Assembly (NCBI GenBank): GCA_019802505.1
Contig: JAFMOC010000027.1
Span: 165,001 to 229,000, forward strand
Direction of reading: 5' to 3'
From: Corydoras sp. C115
Lineage: Eukaryota > Chordata > Actinopteri > Siluriformes > Callichthyidae
Length of the DNA: 64,000 nt
Numbering within the stretch: position 1 is the stretch's first letter; each line of letters opens with the position of its first letter. Of this stretch, positions 1-12,171 are shown piece by piece. The position numbers and the translations under genes were made by a program. The notes under the pieces were generated by a model. It saw only the letters and a list, made by a program, of their open reading frames with translations, was not told the DNA's origin and did no database searches.

Positions 1-208
1 GCGTAAGATAATGGATGAATACTAAAATATTAGTCTTTTAGCATCTGCCAGGTAATGGAGCCACTACACCAGACTGTGAAATGATAATAATGTATGTAGC
101 TCAAACTTTTGCCCTGTAACTAGTTAATTAATTTAACTTAATTAAACAATAATTAAGATTGTATTTATTTACTTGCAGGTCCATTAAACAAAGATTTCAC
201 ATGTACTG
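1..208. other. AT-rich flank, nothing recognised
   Basis: AT-rich single-copy-looking DNA before the L2 fragment. No gene, RNA or repeat seen. Confidence 0.4.
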
Positions 209-843
209 GTGTGTACTGGTAAGCTTGTTCAAGCCCTAGTCCTATCCAGGCTTGATTATTGTAATGCGCTTGCCGGTATCCCAGCTTCCACAATCAGACC
301 TCTTCAACTAATTCAGAACTCTGCAGCCCGACTTGTGTTTAATCAGCCCAAGAACTCATGTGACTCCACTTCTCATTTCCCTCCATTGGCTCCCTGTAGC
401 TCCTCGCATTCAGTACAAGTCACTGACTCTGCCCTACAGAACCATTTCTGGATCTTCCCCTCCTACCTTCACTATCTTTACAAAATACACTCTGACTCGT
501 TCACTTCGCTCCAGTGATGATTGCCGTCTGGCGGTTCCACCTCACCGAGGAGCTAATTCTCACCCCGTGGCGTTCACCACTGCAAAATGGTGGAACCATC
601 TTCCCAACTCTGTCCGTAAGGCAGAATCACTAAACAGTTTTAAGAAACTACTGAAGATGCATCTCTTTAACAAATACCTGTTGTAGAGATCAATAACAGC
701 ATCAAATAACAATCAGGTTTGATGAATCTACAGTATAGTTGGTTTTCTCCATAACTTCTGACTTGTGATGTTCTCATTTGTAAGTCGCTTTGGATAAAAG
801 CATCTGCTAAACGACTAAATGTAAATGTAAATGTAAATGTATC
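209..843 (+). pseudogene. L2-clade LINE, 3' end of ORF2 plus 3' UTR, frameshifted
   Basis: Remnant of a non-LTR retrotransposon reverse transcriptase. The frame from 209 reads LVQALVLSRLDYCNAL then STIRPLQLIQNSAARLVFNQ, the conserved stretch downstream of the RT palm in L2 elements. Near 345-355 the match moves to the frame of 333 (THVTPLLISLHWLPV, then WWNHLPNSVRKAESLNSFKK), ending in a stop at about 684. A second local frame slip around 450-490 is likely, because SYLHYLYKI sits in the first frame. The 3' UTR closes with the L2 tail 'ggataaaagcatctgctaa' and TAAATG repeats to 843. It is 5'-truncated and cannot encode a working protein. Family assignment is from memory of L2 consensus motifs. 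Confidence 0.88.
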
Positions 844-847
844 AAGT

Positions 848-1312
848 TGTGCACACTGGTAAAACTTTGCCTCTCTCCATGCCTCAGCCGTCTTATGAGG
901 GATGACACCTACTGCCCCATACAGTAGCACTTCAGAGACCAGAGCCACGGGGTGCTCAGCTCGCGAATCTATTTTTAATTAGCCAGAAATGGAGCCCCTG
1001 CTGGGACACCCGGGTTCGCAGAAGTTCAGCCAAAAATCCTCGTTACCAGTCTTTACCCCACCCACACTTGTCCACCAACACACACCATACCAGTTATTTA
1101 TTTGTATTTTATTTTTTCCAGGGTTCTGTACATTTCATTCTGTGCTGTTCCTTACGTAATTCATTTTCATTGCTGTTTTAAGAAACGCCTTCACCCCTAC
1201 TGCACCGCAGAAGTCAGAACTGGCAACCTCTCCGCATTTGAGTGAGTGTTGCTGCTGTAAATATAATGTAACAAAACGTTGGCTTAGAGTTGAATAAATG
1301 GTTGCTAAGGAC
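848..1312. other. Unassigned DNA
   Basis: Moderate GC sequence between the L2 tail and the first V-SINE. I see no coding, RNA or transposon signal. Confidence 0.4.
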
Positions 1313-1644
1313 GGGCGGCACGGTGGCTTAGTGCTTAGCATGTTCTCCTCTCAGCACTAGGGAATCCCGGTTCCAATCCCAATCTGGGTGGAGTTTCCAT
1401 GTTCTCTCCGTGTCCACATGGGTTTCCTCCGGGTTCTCCGGTTTCCTCTCACAGTCCAAAAACATGGAGCAAGTCAATTGAATTCTCCATATTGCCCCAT
1501 ATAGATTGTGTCTGTGTCCAGTGATAGATTGGCATCCTGTTCTGGGTGTATCTGCCCAGCGCCCGAAACGTTCTCCCCTGGATGGGCATGAGGAACCCCC
1601 CCACGACCCCAGTAGAGGATAAATCAGAAGATAATGGATGGATG
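1313..1644 (+). mobile_element. V-SINE-type retroposon, full length
   Basis: Reference copy for this window. Anatomy: tRNA-like head from 'gggcggcacggtggcttag' with a Pol III A box (tggcttagtgc here, usually tggcttagtgg) and a B box (ggttccaatcc here; the perfect ggttcgaatcc in many other copies); a conserved central block (cgtgggtttcctccgg through cctcccacagtccaaaaaca); a CA/TG-rich body; a LINE-like 3' end (ggataaa.cggaagataatgg) and a GGAT tail. SINEs of this class encode no protein and depend on a partner LINE for reverse transcription. The superfamily name follows from the conserved central block and is knowledge-based. Confidence 0.88.
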
Positions 1645-1667
1645 AATACAATATGGCTGAATATAAT

Positions 1668-2006
1668 ATGGTGGCTTAGTGGTTAACATGTCCTCCTCTG
1701 AGCACTGGTGATTATTGGTTCGATTCCCAATCTGGGTGGAGTTTCCATGTTCTCACAGTGTCCGCGTGGGTTTCCTCCGGGTTCTCCGGTTTCCTCCCAC
1801 AGTCCAAAAAACATGGATCAAGTCAATTGAATTCTCAATTGAATATAGAGTGTGTCTGTGTGAGTGAGTGTGTGCCCAGTGATAGATTGGCGTCCTGTCC
1901 TGGGTGTATCTGCCCAGGGCCCGAAACGTTCTCCCCTGGATGGACATAGAGAACCCCACCGCGACCCTAAAAGAGGATAAAGCGGGAGATAATGGATGGA
2001 TGGACT
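1668..2006 (+). mobile_element. V-SINE, nearly full length
   Basis: Lacks the first ~10 bases of the head (starts atggtggcttag). Carries the variant 'agcgggagataatgg' before a GGAT tail. Follows the preceding SINE by only ~20 bp. Confidence 0.88.
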
Positions 2007-2535
2007 ACAACTTTAATACAGCATATTACCTTCTAAGTGGTTCCAATCAATGAACTTATAAAATTCCAAATATTGTTCTTGGCTTTGAATGTTCTAAAGA
2101 AGAGAGGAATAAGGAAAACTAAGCAACACGTTTTTACAACATTACGCTTTATTGAAATGTGTTGAAATTGAAATGGCACAATACGTTTAATCCATCATGA
2201 AGTGATTGTTCTGATTCGAAATCATAAATTATTACTAGATTATAAAAGAAATAATGAATATTACATTAGTTCATTTCCTAAGCTGCTTATCCTAATTAGG
2301 TTTGTGGAGAAATGCCGACGCCTATCCCAGCAGTCATCGGAAGAATAATCCCTGGACATGTTGCCAGAGCCTTACAATACACTCAGGATTATTGTTATAT
2401 CAGTAAGCTGATGAAAATGGTACTCGCAGCCTATGTCTCTGTATGTGTTAATTCTTAAATCTGATTAATAACACTAACGAGACCAATTAACAGAGGTCTT
2501 TTAAGTCTTATAGCTAAAAAAGAATATCCCCATCA
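2007..2535. other. Unassigned DNA with an old LINE-like 3' fragment
   Basis: AT-rich. Around 2270-2345 the words 'agctgcttatcctaatta' and 'cctatcccagcagtcatcgg' resemble, in antisense, a common fish LINE/SINE 3' end. The remainder is unrecognised. Confidence 0.35.
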
Positions 2536-2782
2536 TGTTGTGGTTAGCACGTTCGTCTCTCAGTGCTGGGGATGCAGGTTCGAATCCCAATCTGGGTGGA
2601 GTTTCCATGATCCATGTTCTCCCTGTATAAAGGTGGGTGTCCTCTAGGTTTTCTGGTTTCCTCCCACTGTCCAAAAACATAGATTTAAGTAAATGGAATG
2701 CCCTAAATTGCCCCATATAGTGTCTGTTTATGTGAACCGCAACCCTAGTAGAGGATTAAGTGAAAGATTAATGAATGAATAA
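2536..2782 (+). mobile_element. V-SINE, 5'-truncated with internal deletion
   Basis: Begins inside the A box and jumps from the CA/TG-rich body directly to 'ccgcaaccctagtagagg'. GAAT tail. High divergence suggests an older copy. Confidence 0.8.
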
Positions 2783-2790
2783 TGAAAGCA

Positions 2791-3153
2791 ATATCCATCC
2801 ATCCATCCAGCCGTTATCTTCCGCTTCATCCTATATTAGGGTTGCGGGGGGGGGTTCCCCATGCCCATCCAGGGGTGAACGTTTCGGGCGCTGGGCAGAT
2901 ACACCCAGGACAGGATGCCAATCTATCGCTGGGCAAACACTCACTCACACAAACACACTCTATATGGGGCAATTTGGAGAATTCAATTGACCTTGGTATA
3001 TGTTTTTGGACTGTGGGAGGAAACCGGAGAACCCGGAGGAAACCCACGCAGACACGCGGAGAACATGGAAACTCCACCCAGATGGGGATTAGAACCGGGA
3101 ATTCCTATTGCTGAGAGGAGAACATGCTAACCACTAAGACACCATGCCGCCCA
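2791..3153 (-). mobile_element. V-SINE, full length, antisense
   Basis: Starts with the reverse of a GGAT tail and ends at the reverse of the ggcggca head. The C-run before 'cgaccct' is 9 long. Confidence 0.9.
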
Positions 3154-3194
3154 CTATTTTAGTATTCCTTTAGTATTTTTGAAGAGTGTTGTGT

Positions 3195-3373
3195 TAAACT
3201 CACTCCCACAAACACTCTATATGGAGCAATTTGGAGAAATCAATGGACCTTGCTCCAGGAAACCCAAGCGGACATGTGGAGAACATGGAAACTCCACCCA
3301 GATGGGCATGGGGTACCCCGAGCGACCCTAGTAGAGGATAAACTGATGGATGGATGGATGGATGGATGGATGG
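3195..3373. mobile_element. V-SINE with inverted 5' part (twin-priming type)
   Basis: Bases 3195-3303 are the SINE middle in antisense; from about 3300 the 3' end continues in sense ('gggcatggggtacc', 'gaccctagtagaggataaa', GGAT tail). The join falls in a shared 'gatggg'. See the matching finding. Confidence 0.75.
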
Positions 3374-3384
3374 ATATAATATGA

Positions 3385-3695
3385 CTGGCGGCATGGTGGC
3401 TTAGTGATTAGCATGTTCTCCTCTCAGCACTAGGGATTCCAGGTTCGAATCCCAATCTGGGTGTAGTTTCCATGTTCTCCCCGTGTCTGCGTGGGTTTCC
3501 TCCAGGTTCTCCGGTTTCCTCACACAGTCCAAAAACATAGATCAAGGTCAAATGAGTTCTCCAAATTGCCCCATATAGAGTGTGTCTGTGTGTGAGTGTG
3601 TGTCCAGCGATAGATTGGCGCCCTGTCCTGGGTGTATCTGCCCAGCGCCAGACCCTAGTAGAGGATAAATCGGAATATAATGGACGGATGGAGGG
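3385..3695 (+). mobile_element. V-SINE with internal deletion near the 3' end
   Basis: Complete head with the B box ggttcgaatcc. About 50 bp are missing between 'ctgcccagcgcc' and 'gaccctagtagagg'. Confidence 0.88.
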
Positions 3696-4714
3696 ATAAT
3701 AAGGCTGTTTTGATTTAATAGGCTCATCATTCATGCACTTCCATTAACCCTCAGATTTTTGGACCACCTGATGACGGCTGTTACAGATTCAAGGGAGGAT
3801 TGGCAAAAAAAAATATATTAAAAAAAAAAAAAAAAAAAAAATGGTTTGCTGTGTTGATCAGGTGGCCACAGAATTTTGGCTCGGTGGTGTATATACAGCC
3901 TTCGAAAGCATTTTTCGAAATCACATTTACATTTATTTGCCGGCCACTTTTATCCGAAGCGACGTGCAAACAATCTAGAGTGCCTCTCAGAACCCTGCAA
4001 TATAGAATCAAAGCAATTTCTTTTCATCTCCACTCATTTTCTTAAACACAGCCGTAGCAGGGATGTCAGTGATGGGAAGACACATTTAATATGTGCCTGT
4101 CTTCTCTATTTGCCGTGTAAAGTTTAATGAGAAGCTCCAGGGCTGGCACGGCATGAATAATGCATACATTATTCTATTTTAAAGCCCACACCAGGCATCT
4201 ATCTTCAGCATGAACCAGGGCCAATGTGATGGACTGGTCGGGAATGAACAGCCCGAGGCAAGTATGGCAGAGGCGCTGCTCAGAAACGCATTACCGTCCG
4301 AGGATGTGTGTGTGTGCACCTTTTCCCCGGAGAACTTCATAAAACATACTTCCTGGTAGGCGATGGTTCATCTTTAAATGGCTACTTCACCTGAGGAGTT
4401 GTAGGTTAAGAGAGGGGGAAAGGGAAAACAGCCATTATAATGCCAGGCGGCGCACTTGGGCGTGATGTCATCAAACATGGTTTACAAAACTTTGCACTTC
4501 GGACCGTTGGGGTGTTTGCAGATACAAAACTAGAGAGGTGCGAGGGATGCCAGGCACGGTGTATACACATATCCAAGCCATACAGGTGAAAACGAGGTAA
4601 AAATGGGTGTGGCCAGGTATGAGGGGGTCTCTCGATCACACTGCGATTTTACAAGACCGGTCTGGCTGCAGTCATCTCCAAGTCCAGGGAATTTGGTCTT
4701 TGTAGCTCAAATGA
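3696..4714. other. Mostly unassigned DNA, 1 kb
   Basis: Contains an A-rich run at 3806-3840 and the small L2-tail fragment listed separately. From 3970 to 4714 I see no gene, RNA or repeat; base composition is less AT-biased than the surroundings. Confidence 0.4.
3903..3970 (-). repeat. L2-type 3' tail fragment, antisense
   Basis: 'acatttacatttatttgccg' followed by 'ccacttttatccgaagcgac' is the reverse complement of the L2/SINE tail 'gtcgctttggataaaag.gtctgc'. Confidence 0.65.
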
Positions 4715-4803
4715 TTCGATTTGATTAGATTCAACTTAATTGTCATTGTGCCGACTACAAGTACAGGGCAAATGAAATGTAGTTAGCATCTAAACAGAAG
4801 TGC
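4715..4803 (-). repeat. Dispersed fish retroposon 3' end, antisense
   Basis: 'gattcaacttaattgtcatt' and 'aaatgaaatgtagttagcat' match from memory a common fish retroposon terminus that reads '...caatgacaataaagttgaatc' on the other strand. Family not assigned. Confidence 0.5.
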
Positions 4804-4807
4804 AATA

Positions 4808-5118
4808 TATCCATCCATCCATTATCTTCTGCTTTATCCTCTACTAGGGTCGCGGGGGGGGGAGGTTCCCCATGCCCATCCAATAGAGAACATTTCGGGT
4901 GCTGGGCAGATACACCCAGGACAGGGCACCAATCTATCGCTGGGAACACTCTCACACACAGACACACTCTATATGGGGCAATTTGGAGAATTTAATTGAC
5001 CTTGATAAATGTTTTTGGACTGTGTGAGGAAACCGGAGAACCCGGAGGAAACCCAGGAGGACATGGGGAGAATATGGAAATTCCACCCAGATTGGGATTG
5101 GAACCTGGATCCCCAGAC
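4808..5118 (-). mobile_element. V-SINE, antisense, head truncated
   Basis: Complete from the GGAT tail through the central block, then breaks off in the B-box region at 'ggattggaacctggatcccc'. Confidence 0.87.
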
Positions 5119-5187
5119 ACTTTTAAAGTATATACCAATATCAAAAACTTGCTTTGGTTCCCAAAACTTTACAAATGTCATCTATGA

Positions 5188-5514
5188 GGGTGGCGCATGG
5201 CTTAGTGGTTAGTATGTTCTCCTCTCAGCACTAGGGATTCCAGGTTTGAATCGCAATCTGGGTGGAGTTTCCATGTTCTCAGTCCAAAAACAAGGATAAA
5301 TTGCCCCATATAGAGTGTGTCTGTGGGAGTGAGTGTGCCCAGTGATAGACTGGCACCCTGTCCTGGGTGTATTTGCCCAGCGCCTGAAACGTTCTCCCCT
5401 GGATGGGCGTGGGGAACCACCACCACCCACCCCCCCACTACCCAAAGAAACATGGAAGAATATGGAAACTCCACCCAGACATGGGAACATGCTAACCACT
5501 AAGCCACCATGCCA
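5188..5514. mobile_element. V-SINE chimera, sense body then antisense head
   Basis: Sense from 5188 to about 5420, lacking the end of the central block ('tccatgttctcagtccaaaa'). A C-rich junction follows. Bases 5458-5514 are the antisense head ('gaaactccacccagacatgg', 'gctaaccactaagccacc'). There is no GGAT tail. Confidence 0.75.
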
Positions 5515-5612
5515 CATGATTTGGGTTGGTAAAGTCCTTAATGATATTCCTCGCCCTGCCCAGGCAGCGCTTGCGATGTATGTCCTCGATGGTGGGTAAC
5601 TTGGTGGGGGAG
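5515..5612 (-). pseudogene. LINE ORF2 C-terminal fragment
   Basis: The reverse strand reads LPTIEDIHRKRCLGRARNII followed by KDFTNPNHV. This matches the terminal motif of many fish non-LTR elements (xRCLGRARxIIKDxTHPxH), knowledge from memory. About 33 codons remain. Confidence 0.6.
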
Positions 5613-6770
5613 TTACAGGAGGGCAGATATTACCGCAGTGCAAAGTGAATGGGAATGGGAATTTTGGCTCGGAAAAAAGGGAATATATCGGGAACGATGC
5701 CTTAGCTGTATACAAGCAGGGTTCTCTCCAATGAGCGGAGGTATTCTGCAAAAACCATGACCATAACTTGAAAATTGTGGGCGAAGAAAGCCGGACAAAA
5801 ATGGTGGAATAATAAAAACTGGACAACTATTGTGTGATTGCCATATAAGATTACATTTGTTTACACAAATGTAAACAATAACAATAACAAATGTAAACAA
5901 TAACATTGTCACTGGTGGTACTGCCAGCTCTTCGGGATGGTTCATCAGCGCCCCTTATTGGATCCTGTTTGTCGTTAGTGTGGATCTGTTGCAGCGGTGT
6001 GTGTTCATTGTGTAATTAGTTCCCTTTTCCTGGTAAATCCATTTAATCCGGTCCCATCATATGACTTTCCTATACGTTTTAATACCCAGCCTTTCCCGAT
6101 GTTCCCTGTTGGAACATTACTTTGAATTATGGTCGTGTCCTGTCGCGTGCTATGACTGTGTTTCATCCGGTGTCTTCTGCATTAAAGACTACTCTTAAAC
6201 CTTCAACAGTCTGGATTCTGTCCTCTCTAACCGTGGCATAGGCTGATCGGAACACTAAATAATAATAAATAATCAATTATCTTAAAGAAAAAGCAATGAC
6301 AGTAGTGTATGTAAGCCCCACACTATACCTGCTACACCAGCAGGCAACCCATGGAGAGCTGAAGAAGGTCTCTCTCTCTCACTACCTTAGTTACAATCGC
6401 TTATACGTGAAATTAATTGCAGCTAAACATCTCAGGATGCATGGAGTCTTACAGTAATTGGCTATAAACACTCTAATCCCTGACATTATTGGCTTCCCTA
6501 TCCTCTACTTAACTGCAATGAAGTGGCTGGGAACCACATCCGCAGGTCCACATATCTTAAGTGCCGCTATTCTCTTAGTGAAATGGAAAACGAAGGTAGA
6601 GTTAGACCTTGTGTAATGTTGTCGACCAAACCAAATACTTCTAAGGACTTTTATAGACTGTAATGAAATGCAAAATGTGGAAAAATGCAGATGAGGTTAT
6701 GTGGTACATGCTTGCAGTTCAATGGTGTGGATTTTATATGCAGACTTACAGGTCACTGTATGTGATGGTG
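5613..6770. other. Unassigned DNA, 1.15 kb
   Basis: Has an AAC/AAT-rich patch at 5860-5910. Bases 6080-6240 resemble a retroelement LTR end in composition, with a poly(A)-signal-like attaaa near 6181, but I found no partner LTR or pol sequence. Otherwise nothing recognised. Confidence 0.35.
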
Positions 6771-6783
6771 AGCATTTATATAT

Positions 6784-7123
6784 CCATCCATCCATTATCT
6801 TCCACTTTATCCTCTACTAGGGTCGTGAGAGGGGGGGTTCCCCATGCCCATCCAGGGGAGAAGGTCTCGGGCGCTGGGCAGATACACCCAAGATAGGGTG
6901 CCAATCTATCACTCACTTACACAGACACACTCTATATGGGGCAATTTGGAGAATTCAATTGACTTGATCCATGGTTTTGGACTGTGGGAGGAAACCGGAG
7001 AACCCGGAGGAAACCCACGCGGACACGGGGAGAACATGGAAACTCCACCCAGATTGGGATTTGAACCGGGAATCCCTAGTGCTGAGAGGAGAACATGCTA
7101 ACCACTAAGCCACCGTGCCACCC
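6784..7123 (-). mobile_element. V-SINE, full length, first of a tandem pair
   Basis: Flanked by 'agcatttatatat' (6771-6783) and 'agcatttacatat' (7124-7136), a 13-bp target-site duplication with one mismatch. Confidence 0.93.
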
Positions 7124-7136
7124 AGCATTTACATAT

Positions 7137-7481
7137 TCCTCCATTATCCTCCGCTTTATCCTATATTAGGGTCGCGAGGGGGGGGTCCCCATGCCCATCC
7201 AGGGGAGAACGTTTCGGGCGCTGGGCAGATACACCCAGAACAGGGCGCCAATCTATCGCTGGACACTCACTCACTCAGACAGACACACTCTATATGGGGC
7301 AATTTGGAAAATTCAATTGATTTGTTCCATGTTTTTGGACTGTGGGAGGAAACCGGAGAGCCCAGAGAAAACCCACACGGACACGGAGAGAACATGGAAA
7401 CTACACCCAGATTGGGATTCAAACCGGGAATCCCTAGTGCTGAGAGGAGAACATGCTAACCACTAAGACACCGTGATTCCC
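7137..7481 (-). mobile_element. V-SINE, full length, second of a tandem pair
   Basis: Same orientation as its neighbour. The flank 'agcatttatatat' appears a third time at 7482-7494. Its head end is altered (ccgtgattcc in place of ccgtgccgcc). Confidence 0.92.
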
Positions 7482-7494
7482 AGCATTTATATAT

Positions 7495-8003
7495 TATATT
7501 ATTAATTTCTAGTAAAATTTTATCCACAATTATCCCAAGAAAACTCACTAATACAACTGAAACATCTGCCAAAGTGAACGAAAATGAAAGCGGAAGGAAA
7601 AGAAGTGGGCGAGCGGGATGTCAGTGAGTTTTGAAAATTTCTTTAGATTTCCACTACAATATGAAGTTTGGGGATCCATGTTCCTCGCCGTGCTCCTAAG
7701 ATCATGCAGAACATAGCTCTAAAAATGAAGAGTGTGGGAGGTGGAAGAGGATGAAGAGCTGTTTAATGTTTTATTTCAAGTATTTTGAAGCACAGACCAG
7801 TTGGAGATCATTTATAGCATTTCTAAACCTTTGCACTATGAGACCAGAGGAACATAGACAACTTTTGGAATTCAGGGTTTGGCCTGTAGCTTTTAAAGAC
7901 ATTGAAGACGATTCGAGGAGCGTATTTTGGGCGGGGCTTTTACTGCTCCAGAATGTCTGGGCTAATGTGTTATTATATATTTTCTAATATTAATAATCCT
8001 TAA
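7495..8003. other. Unassigned DNA
   Basis: A 78-codon open frame at 7751-7987 has no recognisable motif and I take it as chance. No repeat seen. Confidence 0.4.
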
Positions 8004-8252
8004 TCCTCTCAGCGCTGGGGATCTAGGTTCGAATCTCAATCTGGGTGGAGTTTCAAGGTGAATTGAATGCTCTAAATTGCCCCATAAAGAATGTGTTTGT
8101 GTGTACAGTATGTGTGAGTGAGTGTGTGTGTGCCCAGTGATAGATTTGTGTCCTGTCCTGGGTGTATCTGCCCAGCACCCGAGATGTTGTCCCCTGGATG
8201 GGTATGGAGAACCCACGTCTCTGGTAGAGGATTAAATGGAAGATAAATGGAT
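8004..8252 (+). mobile_element. V-SINE, 5'-truncated with central deletion
   Basis: Starts at 'cctctcagcgctgggg' and skips the conserved block ('ggtggagtttcaaggtgaat'). GGAT-like tail runs into a short AT repeat at 8259-8276. Confidence 0.82.
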
Positions 8253-8276
8253 GAAAAATATATATATATATATATA

Positions 8277-9614
<1,338 letters not shown>

Positions 9615-9649
9615 TAGGACTGAAGGACTTAGGACTTACTTTGGCTTTA

Positions 9650-9712
9650 TTATATTTACATACATTAAGTGGATGCTTTTATTTAAAGCAACATGCAACT
9701 GGATGGACAGTA
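9650..9712 (-). repeat. L2-type tail fragment, antisense
   Basis: 'tttacatacattaagtggat' and 'gcttttatttaaagcaacat' are a diverged reverse complement of the L2/SINE tail. Confidence 0.55.
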
Positions 9713-9887
9713 CATGTCAGTAATTTAAGGAGTAACCAGTTATAATTAATCATAATTATTTTCCCATCAACGGAGTTTCAAGTCCATATTTTTCCCAGCC
9801 CTGATTTATTTATTTAGTTAGGTTTAAATTAAAGCAAGTGCAAGAAATGCAATCAGCTGCAATCAAATATATATTAGGGTTTTCAGC

Positions 9888-9891
<4 letters not shown>

Positions 9892-9944
<53 letters not shown>
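9892..9944. repeat. (CA)n microsatellite
   Basis: About 26 uninterrupted CA units. Confidence 0.97.
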
Positions 9945-9949
<5 letters not shown>

Positions 9950-9990
9950 ATTTGTATGCTAGTATCTCTCTCTCACATATTTCAATTTCA

Positions 9991-10329
9991 ATCCATTCAT
10001 TCATTAGCTTGATCCTCTATGATCATGGGGGGGGGGGGGTTCAGGTGCTGGGCAAATACACCCAGGACAGGGTGCCAATCTATCGCTGGGCACACACTTA
10101 CTCACACAGACACACACACAAAAACACACACTATATGGGGCAATTTAAAGCATTCACTTTATCTTGAATCCATGTTTTTGGACTGTGGGAGGAAACCGGA
10201 GAACCCGGAGGAGAGCCACATGGACACGGGGAGAACATGGAAACGACTCAGATTGAGGTTCGAACCTGGAATCCCCAGCACTGAACGTGCCCCAGGCGAA
10301 CGTGCTAACCACAAAGACCAATGCCGCCC
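9991..10329 (-). mobile_element. V-SINE, antisense
   Basis: GAAT-type tail in reverse; the C-run is expanded to about 14 bases (10026-10039 on this strand as G), and the segment just 3' of it is deleted ('ggggttcaggtgctgggcaa'). Confidence 0.85.
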
Positions 10330-10335
10330 TATTTT

Positions 10336-10541
10336 CACCAAAAACATGGAGTCAAGGTGAAACGAATGCTCTAAATTGCCCCATATAGCGTGTGTCTGTG
10401 TGAGTGAGTGTACCCAGCGATAGATTGCCACCCTGTCCTGGGTCTATCTGCCCAACACCCGAAACGGTCCCCTCTATATAGGTATGGAGAGCCCCTTTGT
10501 GACCCTAATAGTAGATTAAGTGGAGGATAATGAATGAATAA
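10336..10541 (+). mobile_element. V-SINE, 5'-truncated 3' half
   Basis: Starts at 'caaaaacatggagtcaagg' immediately after the antisense copy, giving a tail-out inverted pair. Ends in a GAAT tail. Confidence 0.82.
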
Positions 10542-11057
10542 ATGATTAAATGTCATTTCTTTTAATGTTAATTAATGAGTACATCAATTTTCAGGGCTTT
10601 TGGCTCACTGTTTTATTTCTTCTGAGCTAACAGAGATCTATAGATAATTATAAACTCGACAATGTGGCAAATTATGTCAATCTTTACCATTTTCACTGCG
10701 AAACAGCTCCATTGGCCAACAATGCCCTGATATCAATTACACTGAGCAGTCGTTTGTAAGGAGGTATTGGTAAGCATTACTGGGTTTAAAAAGGTTTTAT
10801 TTTTTCTTAATAGAGTGAAATCCCAAAAGAATCAGTATAAAAATTCCATTAAAAGTGCTTCTATTTGAAAAATAGCTGTTAAAGTCACATATAGGGTTAA
10901 CGTAGCTATACTATTAAGCCTGACAGATATCAGCATTTAAAAAAAACAGAATAAAAAAAGTAGAATAAAAAAGATGATAAAGAAAGTAAATAAATAAATG
11001 AAAAAATAAGAATAATAATAAATAATAAATAAATAATAAACAATAAATAATAAATAA
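10542..11057. other. AT-rich unassigned DNA
   Basis: Ends in A/T-rich low complexity (AAATAATAAATA type) at 10940-11057. Nothing coding. Confidence 0.45.
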
Positions 11058-11396
11058 GAGCGGCATGGTGGCTTAGCACGTTCGCCTCTCAGCACTAGGG
11101 ATTCCTGGTTCGAATCCCCATCTGGGTGGAGTTTCCATGTTCTCCGCGTGTCTGCGTGTGTCCTCCGGGTTCTCCGGTTTCCTCCCACAGTCCAAAAACA
11201 TGGATGAAGGTCAATTGAGTTCTCCAAATTGCCCCATATAGAGTGTGTGTGTCAGTAAGTGTGTGCCCAGTGATAGATTGGTGTCCTGTCCTGGGTGTAT
11301 CTGCCCAGCACCCCAAACGTTCTCCCCTGGATGGGCATAGGGAACCCCCCTGCGACCGTGATATAGGATAAAGCGGAAGATAATGGATGGATGGAT
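11058..11396 (+). mobile_element. V-SINE, nearly full length
   Basis: Head carries cacgttcgcc and 'aatccccatctggg' (subfamily-B-like sites) but the tail is GGAT. Six A-box bases are missing ('tggcttagcacg'). Embedded in AAATAATA repeats on both sides. Confidence 0.9.
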
Positions 11397-11483
11397 AAAG
11401 AAAGAAAATTTAAAAAATAATAAATAATAATAAATATTAAATAATAAATAAATAATAAATAAATAATAAATAAATAATAAATA

Positions 11484-11550
<67 letters not shown>

Positions 11551-11571
11551 ATTTTTTTTTTTTTTTTTTTT
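11397..11571. repeat. AAATAAT low complexity, (TA)n and T-run
   Basis: AAATAATAAATA-type repeats to 11487, about 60 bp of TA, then a ~20-base T-run. Confidence 0.92.
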
Positions 11572-11587
11572 AAATAAATTAAAAAAG

Positions 11588-11640
11588 GATCAAGTAACGA
11601 TCAGGTTTGATAATTCTACACGGTAGCTATATGTAGGGCG
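11588..11640 (+). repeat. Possible L2 3' UTR fragment
   Basis: 'aacgatcaggtttgataatt' then 'ctaca' resembles 'aacaatcaggtttgatgaat' at 708-727 in the L2 3' UTR of this window. Confidence 0.4.
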
Positions 11641-12171
11641 TAGAGAAATAAATGGCCAAAATTGTGTTGCCATACAAACTTGGCAGAGGACAGACTAATT
11701 TGTCTTTGAGTCTTTGTAATCCAAAGCATTACACAAGATGAAAGAGGTTTCATATTAGCATATTGACTTACAGCATTGCAATTGATGGGATATTAAGAGG
11801 TAAGGACGGAGAACGTGTGTGTTAAGAGGGGGTTAGGAGATATAGCTGAGGTTCTTGAAGAAAACAGAAAAAAAAACCTTAGGGATGTCCCCTGACTCCC
11901 AACACCTGACCTTTTTACATGCATGCAATATTAACACGGCCTTTTCAAACTGTCGATAATTTCGCATATGTTCGGCGGGTCTGCTAGGAACAGTCCGAAA
12001 TAAAGACCACACACGTCATGGCAGAAATACCCGTTAAGGACGGTGTTCAAATGAGCAGATAAATCAACCAAAAGTATCGGGATACCGTTCAATCAGTCTG
12101 CTCGGCCATGCTGTTCATTCCCGATGTCACGTCGGGATGAAATAAAACACTTTGCAGGTATTTTGTTGAGG
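11641..12171. other. Unassigned DNA
   Basis: No open frame, RNA or repeat recognised. Confidence 0.4.

Noticed and set aside
1313..1385. tRNA gene, because of A and B boxes
   Set aside because: The head is fused to SINE sequence, repeats ~70 times, and does not fold as an intact cloverleaf by eye; it is a tRNA-derived SINE promoter.
6080..6240. Solo LTR of a retrotransposon
   Set aside because: Composition and an attaaa signal are suggestive, but I found no terminal TG/CA pair, target duplication or partner LTR.
7191..7466. Many 60-110 codon open frames with repeated peptides such as WADTPRTGCQSI or GFLRVLRFPPTVQKHGS
   Set aside because: They are translations of V-SINE sequence in either strand, present wherever the SINE is; not genes.
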